A stretch of DNA of 64,000 nucleotides, taken from Monarcha castaneiventris obscurior. Its lineage: Eukaryota > Chordata > Aves > Passeriformes > Monarchidae. Shown here piece after piece: positions 40,901-49,900 of the stretch (position 1 is its first letter; each line of letters opens with the position of its first letter). Location: NCBI GenBank assembly GCA_026261815.1, contig JAMPIT010000434.1, positions 17,295,001 to 17,359,000 on the forward strand, written 5' to 3'. Both the position numbers and the translations under genes were made by a program. The notes under the pieces are model-generated. The model was not told the DNA's origin. It did no database searches and saw only the letters and a list, made by a program, of their open reading frames with translations.

Positions 40901-42294
40901 CTCCGTACTGCCTAAAATTCCTTTCCCTGGAGGTACCTGACACACCGAAGTCAGGCTTCAGCCAGCAGTGGGAGATAACCAGCAGCCGTTTTGTCACTGG
41001 CATCCTGAGGACTGAGCCCTGCGGGACTGGAGTGTCTTTGGCACAGGAAAACAACCGGTGAGGGATGGTGCAGCACATCCCTGGAGACACTTCTTATCTG
41101 AATTTGCCAAGGGACAGAGTTGCAGCATTTGTCTGCCAACACTTCATTTGCTTGTCACCACAGCTCCCAGCTCTGACCCCAGACACTCCTGCCCGATTCC
41201 TGTGGGAGCTTGTCCGTGGCCAGCATGAGAGGCAGCTACGTGCTGGGGCAAAGGGACTGGGCAGGGCTGCAGCCCTCACTGCTTGTCAGGGCTCTGGCAT
41301 GGGAAAGGACTGCACTGACACAAGGCTAAAAGCTGCACCTGAGATGTCACACGTGAGTGATTTCTTCAAAGACAGACACCAGCTTTGGGCACCCTGAACA
41401 TGCTTTACACAGCAGAATTTGGGGAGCCACTCTAGAAACATCTTGGCCACATTCTCCACCACCTTTCCACCCATCCTATTCCCTCTGCCTGCAGTCTATC
41501 AGAGATATGCCAGACATCACTGTAACCTAGAACAGGGAAAAAGAGGCCATAATTAGGCTTGCTCATGCAGTTTTGAGTACAGTAATTGCAAGCAGTGTGT
41601 CAAGTCCCTCTGCCACTGTTCAGGAAGGCAATTTCAGTTTAGGTCAAAAGAGATGCAGGCAAAAGGGAAAACGGATTGATTAGAGGCTGAGATGCAGCTA
41701 TCTTTTTGATAATCTTCTTTTCTGCCTGAGCCTGGTGGTGAGTTCTGGCTGCATTAGTATCTAAACCCTAGGTATTATCTTAAGTCTTATAGCCTGGAAA
41801 AATGACTATTGCTTGATTTGTTCACCACTGTGAGTGTGGCATCATGTACTGCTGCTGTTGCACTAAAGATGAAGACAAAATTCCACCGTCCAGCTAAGAA
41901 AAAAGCCTTTTATTTAAGAGGAAGAAAAGAAGAAAGATATGAAAAGGAAAAAGCCTTCTGAAGAAATCTAGCGTCAGAGACTAAGAGCAAGAGCCAGGTC
42001 AGGCCCAGCTGTGGGACAGAACTCTGGGCACACGCCTTTCCACTCTCACTGTGGGCTGTGGTAATGTCCATGCCCTGCACTGGGACTCAGCTCATTGAGA
42101 CTTCTAATGGCCTGCCCTGGGAGAGGTTTGCTAGCACTTGTTTATTTCCTTCAGGGTCATCCTTTGCTATCTGAGCAGTGGGAGGCGGGACCACCACGAA
42201 CTGTGCAGTGTTCCGAGCGCTGGTGCTGTCCCCGTGTGCCCACAGCAGCGGCTGTGCTTAGTGCCGCGCTGCAACTCCTGCAGCAACTCCTGAG
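22996..42294. other. Intergenic region between CRABP1 and IREB2, no gene recognised
   Basis: About 19 kb show no exon chain, family-like protein, tRNA-like or other RNA gene that I can support. The longest open frames (for example 165 codons on the minus strand at 37842-38339 and 132 codons on the minus strand at 29772-30170) resemble no known family. Simple-sequence patches include a pyrimidine tract at 23190-23257, another at 36235-36275, and two A-runs at about 39462 and 39518. Old diverged transposon fragments are likely, but I cannot name them by eye. Confidence 0.6.
23190..23257 (+). repeat. Polypyrimidine (CT-rich) tract
   Basis: The plus strand is almost purely C and T for nearly 70 bases, in irregular TTCC/CTCT combinations. 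On the other strand it reads as Arg/Glu/Lys codons and creates false charged open frames. It lies beyond the CRABP1 polyadenylation signal. Confidence 0.8.
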
Positions 42295-42625
42295 GAAGCC
42301 ACGAGGGCTGGAGCACCTCCCCTGTGAACACAGACAGGCTGAGAAAGTTAGGGCTGTTCAGCCTGGGGAAGAGAAAGTTGTGTGGAGACCTCACAGTCCA
42401 TTGCAGTAGCTGAAGGGGTCCTACAGGGAAGGTGGGCAGGAACTACAGTGATAGGACAGGGGGGAACGGGTACAAACTGAGAGGGGGAAATTTTGATTCG
42501 CTGTTAGGAAGAAATTCTTTACTGTGAGGATGGTGAGGCACTGGAGCAGGTTCTCCAGGGAGGTTGTGCATGCCCCATCCCTGGAAGAGTCAGGTCGGAG
42601 GGGCCTGAAGTGGGGGCGGATGACC
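42295..42625 (+). mobile_element. CR1-type LINE fragment (3' region, truncated)
   Basis: The sequence matches the familiar 3' part of avian CR1 retrotransposons. Diagnostic phrases in order are CGAGGGCTGGAGCACCTCCC (42302), the GGCTG...TTCAGCCTGGGGAAGAG segment, TGATAGGACAGGGGGGAA, TTAGGAAGAAATTCTTTACT, and GGTGAGGCACTGGAGCAGG followed by CATCCCTGGAAGAGTCAGG. The 5' part of the element is missing, as is usual for CR1, and the extreme 3' tail with its short terminal repeats is also absent. It contains no intact reverse transcriptase frame. The call is from memory of the family and the ends are approximate. It supports a sauropsid, probably avian, source. Confidence 0.85.
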
Positions 42626-42758
42626 TTAGGGGCCCATCCCGCCCCTCAGCACCGCACCACGCGCGGGGGCGGGGCCGCACCCGGGCTGGGACACGCGCGG
42701 CCCGCCTGAGGCACCGCGCCGCTCCGCCAGGGGGCGCCCCGCGCCGCGCCGCGCCCGC

Positions 42759-42966
42759 ACGGCCCCGCCCCCGACCGGCCCCGCCCCAGCACAGCCCCGC
42801 CCCGCAAGGCCCCGCCCCCGCAGCGCCCCGCCCACAGCGCGGTCCCGCCCCCGCAAGGCCCCGCCCCCCGAGCGGCCCCGCCCCAGAACAGCCCCGCCCC
42901 TGCACGGCCCCGCCCCTGCACGGCCCCGCCCCCCGGCCCCGCCCCCAGAGCGGCCCCGCCCCAGCG
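42759..42966 (+). repeat. GC-box minisatellite, about 13 copies of a CCCCGCCCC-type unit
   Basis: Roughly 13 near-copies of GGCCCCGCCCC follow one another at irregular spacing of about 12-20 bp. Linkers such as AGCACA, GCAAG and TGCAC separate them. Each copy is a reverse-complement GC box (GGGGCGGGG) of the kind bound by SP/KLF factors. The G-rich minus strand also has G-quadruplex potential. The array ends about 310 bp upstream of the IREB2 start codon. Proline/alanine and glycine/arginine-rich open frames here are artefacts of the repeat. Confidence 0.85.
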
Positions 42967-43098
42967 CGTCCTGCCCGGGCGGCTCCGCCCACGCTCTCGT
43001 TACTGCTATCGCGAGAGCAGGGACTGCCCTCTCCCAGCTACTTCCGCCTTCTCGGCGAAGCCTCGCGCGATCTCGTGCCCTTTCCCCCCCGGCAGGGC

Positions 43099-43218
43099 GC
43101 GCAGTCTCGCGAGAGCGGCAGGTCCCGCTAAGGAGGGGCGGGACGCGGGGCGCAGTCTCGCGAGAGCGGCGGGCAGCGCGGGGGCGGGGCGGGGCGTGGG
43201 GCGCAGTCTCGCGAGAGC
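43099..43218 (+). promoter_or_regulatory. Three CGCG-box modules at exact 51-bp spacing, IREB2 promoter
   Basis: The palindrome TCTCGCGAGA occurs at 43105-43114, 43156-43165 and 43207-43216. Each copy lies inside an identical 18-mer, GCGCAGTCTCGCGAGAGC, starting at 43099, 43150 and 43201. A fourth copy with one mismatch (TATCGCGAGA) is at 43007-43016, outside the register. This palindrome is a known CpG-island promoter element associated with the factor BANP and earlier with Kaiso (ZBTB33). The copies lie about 170, 119 and 68 bp before the IREB2 start codon, where core promoter elements are expected. Binding is inferred, not shown. Confidence 0.8.
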
Positions 43219-43261
43219 TGGCGGCCCGCCGGCGCCCCCCGGCCCGCTCCCTCACGCTGAC

Positions 43262-43929
43262 ATGGTCGCCGGCGATGGACCCTCCCAGGACAGGTCGGTC
43301 ACTGCGGGGACGGGGCCGGGGCCGCCCCGCCGCCAGGACACCCCGGCCCCGGGCATCAGCTCGCCCTCTGCGCTGCCGAACGGCGGTGTCCCGGGCCGCG
43401 GGGGTCCCGCCGGGGGGGGAGCGGCCCCGTCCCCGCCCCGCTGTCTGCTCCCTCCCTGGGGTTATTTATTCCGGGCACCTAATGGCTGCTACGAGGTTTA
43501 TTTTTGTCTCTCGTTCCCTTGACGTTGCCTTGGCAGTCAAGGCGTTACGCTTCTTGCTGTATTAAAAGCCATGTCTCTTATCTGCGCTGGTGAGGTGTCT
43601 TATCCTGTGTGTAGATGGCAAACTGAGACAACAAAGGTCAGGTGTGTTCCGGCTGTGCTGGTGACCTGCATTGACCTGTATGTACCTACTGTTAGTGATG
43701 CTTTTAAAATTCACCTTAGTCACACATCTACATCACGAGGTGTCTCAATCCATTTAGAAACCTTTCCATATTGCATTTACTTACAGTCTAGAGGGACGTT
43801 ATTTTTGGCAGAATCAGAAATAAGCTCTCTTTTTTGTGAGTCCTCAGTCAGTGCTGAAATCTCCCGTTCGTTCGTGGCTGTAACTTTGTTTGTTTGTCTC
43901 CCAGGAAGCCCTTACCAGCCCGCTGTTGA
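43262..43929 (+). other. Possible overlapping upstream reading frame of IREB2 (18 codons after splicing)
   Basis: An ATG at 43262, 13 bases before the IREB2 start and in a different frame, has G at -3 and G at +4. Read through the exon 1-exon 2 junction it gives an 18-residue peptide starting [10 protein letters not shown] and ends at TGA 43927-43929, inside exon 2. It would compete with the main start if the transcript begins upstream of 43262. Nothing suggests that the peptide itself has a function. Confidence 0.4.
43275..43293 (+). CDS. IREB2: IREB2 coding exon 1 (residues 1-6, codon 7 split)
   Basis: A short first coding part encodes MDPPRT and the first base of Gly7. It matches the very short first coding exon of mammalian IREB2 (MDAPKAG). 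The start has G at -3 and +4. The donor GTCGGT is weaker than consensus, but the phase is right for exon 2. Confidence 0.88.
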
Positions 43930-46900
43930 AGCTTTGGAAAGCCACCCAGAGAAAAAGTTTTACAATGTGTCGAAGCTCGGAGGCGCCAAGTATGGTACGA
44001 TGCTCTCTGGGTGTAATTGGGGTGGTACCAGCAGCAGACTGCACCGCTGGCTGCCCTGCGGTGGCTGGTGATGCAGTTGGGAATTCCTGATGGCTGTGTT
44101 TGGAAGCCGATCATTTCCCAGTTTCTCAGTGCTTTATGGAGTTGGCAGGTGTAATACTTGTAGCTTTTTTTTAGTAAGGAAGAAAATAGAGGTGTTTCTG
44201 CAGTTTTCAACAGCATTCCAAATCAGAAGAATCATACTTGTAAAAAAATGAAGTGTGAGAGAACTCCTATTTAATGCTTCAAAAATAAATACAGCTTTTA
44301 CTGTAGTTTTGTACAGCTTCAAGATGTTCTGGTTTCACCTCCCCAGCAGCCTCACATAGTGGGTGACTGCTGGAACATGGCTCCTGCTGCAGGGGGAGGT
44401 TTTGTGGTGCTCATGCTGTTGCTTAATCTCAGCTGGTCATTAGTATGCAATAGCTGTCTGTGCCAAAAAGACCTTTATTGGGACTCTGTGTCCAAGTGCC
44501 TTTTAAAAACTTCCAGTGTTGCACGTGTGTTGGGAGGGGAGTCCATGCAGGGGGAGGGCGTTTGCTCTGTGCCAGCTGGAACAGGCTCTAGTCTCACAGG
44601 TAATCTAAGCATACTGGCATTAGTCTCTCCCTTTGTTTTCATGTTAAACTGAAGTACTTACATGGGCTACTTAGTAAAGGCATTTGGATATTTTTCAGTT
44701 TTGCAAGGTCTGAATTCTTCTTTATTCACGGAATTTGTGATGTGCTTCCTGAATAAAAAAAATACCAGTGGATATTTCACTTTAAACCTATATTTGGCCA
44801 CAGGTATTAACTCCCTGTTGTTTAAAGAGAAGAGAGAGGGGGGCACAGTGTCTGCTGAAACTTTGTGCAACAGCTCTGTGCTCTTGCAAATTTCCCTTGC
44901 TTGTACTAACAAAGTCAATCTTTCAGATAAGCACGCATGGAGGAAACTGCTTCTGTTTGTGGCTTGGTCCACAGAGAAGCAGTGCTGTGGTAGTAACAAA
45001 ACCAGGCAGTTCCACAGCAGTTTTTTGAAAAGCCTTATGACTTTTCATAAAGTGGAGTGGAGTGGAAATAAAACAACAATATACAACTTTCTGCTAAAAT
45101 GTGCCATGAATCTTGCAGCAGCAATGGGTATTCCTGAAGATATTCTCAGGACTCTAAACAGACTGCAATAAGGGGGTCTTTGTCTTCCAACAGAAACTTC
45201 TGTGCAGAAGCTGGAAGCCTCATGTTTACTTCAAGGTGGCAAAATACTAAATAATGTCTAGACACAGTGTGGGACAGCACTGGTAGCAAATCCAGCATCT
45301 GGAATTGCTCACTGCATTTGTTGCTGGAATAGTTTTGAGTTTTACCTGTTTGCCCGCTGCCTTGGGGCTTCTGACTGTAATTTGACATTAATTGCTAGTT
45401 GGTATTAATCAGATTACTAATGTAAATGTTAATTGATTTAGTTGCCAGTTTTCTAGTGTTTAAGACTTATGGGGAAAATGAGAAGAGCTCAGAAGGATTG
45501 AGGGCAGAGAGGACATGTGGAGATCTAGACCAGGCTCCTGCGGGGGCTGGAGCTGATGTGGGGAGCCTTTCATGATTAAGCTGTGCCAGTCTGGGAGGAC
45601 AGAGATTCCAGTGCCTCCTATGATCCTGTGCTTAACTGTGCCCCCTGTGAGCTGCTTTTCCCTTGTAGCCAGTCCCAGTGTCCCTCCCTGCACCCTGGGA
45701 CTTCTCTGTGCTTTCACTGGGGACTTTGCTAAGTCAGGCCTCCCCTTGGCTGCAGTCCCCGGGAGGTGCTGGGCGCTACAGTCGCGTCCCCATCTCCCCT
45801 GGGGGTGAGCCAGCCCAGCTCTCCCTGCAGCTCCTGTGTGTCAGGCACGGCACTGAGCCTCCTGGAGGGCCCCGTGCTGGATGTGATCTCATTTCTGGAG
45901 CTATCCTGTACCCTGGGAAGCCCCAAACTGCACATGGTGTTGCAGACAGGAGCTTGCTGGTGCCTCATGGAGAGGAGCTGCTTCTCCAGAACTGGTGCTG
46001 AGCAGGCCCTGGGGCAGTGAGGTTTGTAACCCACAAGAAACCAGTTCTTCTCTGGGAACCTGGCTTTTAAACTGAGTGAGTGGTGGCATGAAGATTTGTT
46101 AGTCCTTTTCGATGACATTTTTATACTCAAGTTTACTCAAATCTTAAACTCAGAATTGTGACTTATCTAACTAGAAAACAGTGGATATTATCTGTGAAAG
46201 ACAGTGAGAACAGTCAGCAAATTCTATATTAATAGTTTGTGAACAAACCACTGTATTAGGTTGAGACCACCAAACCTTTTTTTTTTAATTGAGGCCTGAA
46301 CTCAATTGTTTCACCTTCCTCCAGCTAACTTTTTTTGTATTTCTCACTGTTCTTGTGAAGCTGTTTGCCTGCTTGAATGATGCTGAACACAGTGGGATTT
46401 GGGGGAGAAATGTCAATAAATCTTGATGTTTTTTCTTTAGTGGTTATTTTGTTTTGTTTTGTTTGCAATGAATAATGACATGGGGTTTTTTTTCCTCTTC
46501 CCTCTTTATTCATTCTCATTTCCATTTCCCTTTTTTTTTTCTGTGCAGAAAACTGCTGGTTGTCAGTACCTTAATTCATATCAGTAGCAAACTAACTCAA
46601 GTTGTATTTAATGAAATGTTCTTTATATTTTATGAAAAGTGATAATTTTAAAAGGGCACATGGCAGAATAGTTTCTGGCTTTTGTATCACTATTAATTGA
46701 AAATAGTATTCTGGCATTGGTTGCTTTTGGCTTGGTATCTTGAGTAATGGAATGGTGAAATTTACAGTTAAAATGGTTTTGAGTATTCCAGTAGTTGTTG
46801 CTTTTGACCTGCTTTGATCAATAATCCCAGGTCTATATTCCTTGCATCTCTCCCCTGCCAGCATAAGGTACCTTATTAAATGTCACCATCTGAACAGTGA

Positions 46901-49900
46901 GGCCAAGCCATTGGTATCTCCCATTAAAATCCTATAGGACAGCACATCAGTGTGTACATTGTGCAGCTCACTGTTCCATGTTGTGGTAGGAAGATCAAAC
47001 CCAAAGGCAACTGGAAAAGCAGGCTCCTGAAGCTCTCACCCTTCCAAACCGTAGAAAAGTGGAATTCCTTAGAAATGTGAGATTGTAATTTAAAAAAAAC
47101 TTCGTAAGCTGCAAGTGCTGCACTCATGGGGACTGTCCCTTGCCTCACCCCAGATACTCTGCCTTACTCCATCCGAGTGCTGTTTGAGTCCAGCGTCCGT
47201 AACTGCGATGGCTTCTTAGTGAAAGAAACGGATGCTATGAACATCTTGGACTGGAAAACGAAACAGAACCATGTTGAAGTGCCCTTCTGTCCTGCCAGAG
47301 TTGTTCTTCAAGACTTCACGTAAGTGTGTGTCTGCCAAAACCCCCAAAAGAACCTGTGCAAACTCACCTAGTTTGTGTTCAGTTCTTTGGTTTGAGAATA
47401 AATCACACCTCCCCCATGATACCCAGGTGGAAACCTTTGCACTGCCTCTGCTGTTCAGTAGATTCCTCATGATAATTCCATATGATGCAAGGGTAGAAGC
47501 AGTTCCGTAGGGTGCTCTGGCTTTGCGACAGGTTGGCAAGGCTGAAACTGCTGGCCTGCAAGGAACACTTCACAGGATAAGAGCCAGAACACAAATGGAA
47601 GTGGTGATGTTTTGGCTGTAGCCAGATGGTTGACAGTTCACACTGTCACTGACAGCTCTTCCTTGAGATAATTGAAGATTAAATATTGCTTACTCCACAA
47701 TGGGTAATCCAGTCAAATCCATGAATAATACATATATTGAAAAAGCAGCCTCTTAGGATATTAACTTTCTTTGTGATTTGACTATGGTATAGCTAAAATG
47801 GCAGTCCTTCAGCAATTTGCAAATATTCAATTTAAGCTGTCTTGCTGACTCTCTATATTTTTAAGAAGTGAGATAATTAAAAAAAGGAATTATGATGATA
47901 GTAAAAATGAGGTAACATCTGCTTAGCAGGCAAAGCCAGTAAGATTTATGTAGTACTGTGTTATATAAACATTGTCCCTCTCTGTTTTGTAAAGCAACAT
48001 GAATATACTTGTGAAATGCTACAAGCTTAGAAATGGCTCTGTTAGACAAGTAATACATGCTGAGGTGTTAAATGTATAGCACGAGCTTTGATTGCGTAGC
48101 AAGGTTCTGTTGTAAAGGTAAGGAGTATCTAAAGATCCTTTCTGTGCTAAAGTACCATCACACTTGAGAAGCAAAACAAGACAGGAGAGAAATGTGGTTA
48201 TCTTTGGGATGGGCCCATCATTGTCTTCAAACATGATGTTGCTTGAGAGGGTGTACCAACTCCAGCGACTTTCAAAATGGTTCAAGTCCTTTAAAATTTA
48301 GAGAATAGTAGGTGTGTTTTCTGAAATAGGATGTAGCTAGTTCTAGACTTGAATAAAATTAAGAAGAAGTTTGTGCATTTCAGTCAGTTGATGTCTCATG
48401 TTGTTTTACTATTTTGTTTTTCCATCTGTTAGTGGAATACCAGCAATGGTTGATTTTGCTGCCATGAGGGAAGCTGTGAGAAATGCTGGAGGAGATCCAG
48501 TGAAAGTCAATCCTGCCTGCCCAACTGATCTCACTGTTGACCATTCTCTGCAGATTGATTTCAGCAAATGGTAACATACCTTTTTTTTTTTTTATTTTTA
48601 CAAGCCATACATTTTTGTCTGACACTGAAGTGTGGATTCATTCACGTCTTGTTACTATCCCATTAATCGTTTGCCATGCGTGGATCCCTGAAACAAGACC
48701 TGGTGGTATCTGAAAAAGGGCTGGATAAAAATGGCTAAGAACTCTTGAAGGAGAGAAAGAATACTTGTGAGGCCTTATGGGTGAAGCTGACTGATAATCC
48801 AAATTCTGGGCTGAAATAACGGGATCTGGCATGGTTTCCAGAAAATAATGTGTCTCAAGAGAATGAGGCAGAGGGCGTTTGTTATTTTGCTTTGCTCTGA
48901 TTTTATTGTTCAAATTCAACAGAGCTGTTTTTTCCATACGGGTTGCCTTGTCACAGCTCCAGAGAAGAGGCCTGCAATTCTACTGGGCATATTAAAAGAC
49001 TGTCATTGCAGCCCATGGCTTGCGACTGGTCTGGGTTTTTTATGGGCTTTGATTTAACACCAGATCAGTGAGGCTGTGGATATTTTCAAAGAGAGAAATG
49101 TGCTTGGAGAAGTCTGGAAAAGTAAGGGGACTGGAAAGCTGCTAGCATGGTTTTCCTTGTCTGACAGGCAGTGATGTCATGAACACAGCCTGGGGCTGCC
49201 TGTGCTAGAAACATAAATACTGCACAAGAGGAAACGCTTGGCGCTTTTGTTTAGTGTTTGCTGAAGTCAATAAATAATGCAGTTTGCCTTCACCTTCTCC
49301 CCTGCCTCTTGATTGTGGAGCCTTCCAAAGGCCCATGCAGAATTGCATAAACTGAGCAGGCTCTTTGGAAATCTTAAAAGTTCATGGGGAAAAAGCCCGT
49401 GGTCAGAGGACACAGATGTGTGAGTCATTTCTGTCAACCTTCCAAATGCTCACAGGATTGCAGTTTGCTCAGTGTTAGAAGAGCAAGAAGCTACAGATGA
49501 TCTGTTGTGCTGTGTATGTGTTGTGTCAGTTCTGTGCTCTGTCCATGCCTGTGTCCGGAGGGACAGCTGATTCCTTTGCAATTAGGCCAGCCTAAAATTA
49601 TCAGGCACACCAAGTGTTGGCAAGAGGTCTCAACGTGCTGCTTTGTAATGATAAATCCGGCCTCTGGAGCATCACTTTGGAAAGCTGTGGGGGCTCAGCA
49701 GCTGCTGGCCTGTGATAAGAAACCCTTAGCTGCAGGGTGATTTGTGCTGCTTTTATAGAGAGCTCCCATCTGTGGGTCACAGCCTGGTGGGCTGGGATGG
49801 GATTTAGACAAGGTATCCTCTGAGGCCGGGCAATACCCTGCAATTTGATAACTAAGTATCTGGCTGTATTACTGAGGCCGAAGAAAGCAGTGGCTTTAAT

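Larger units (their letters stand above)
42600..43450 (+). promoter_or_regulatory. CpG island spanning the IREB2 promoter and first exon
   Basis: From the end of the CR1 fragment the sequence turns abruptly to very high G+C with dense CpG, and returns to ordinary composition after about 43450 inside intron 1. It includes a GC-box array, three CGCG boxes and coding exon 1. I see no TATA box, as expected for a broadly expressed gene. Edges are by eye. Confidence 0.85.

Noticed and set aside
40857..41400. Possible retroelement-like segment with an LRTEPCGTG-type reading
   Set aside because: The resemblance to LINE-type protein motifs is short and could be chance. No wider alignment could be recalled with confidence.
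42519..43255. Long GC-rich frames on both strands, up to 209 codons, which could suggest a divergent gene
   Set aside because: They are Gly/Arg or Pro/Ala-rich and follow the GC-box repeats and CpG island, where stop codons are rare by composition. No domain is visible.
43196..43274. A longer IREB2 N-terminus starting at the ATG at 43196
   Set aside because: That frame leads into the 43262 ATG frame, which is out of phase with the IRP2 coding frame. The ATG at 43275 gives the family-like MDPPRTG and the correct splice phase.
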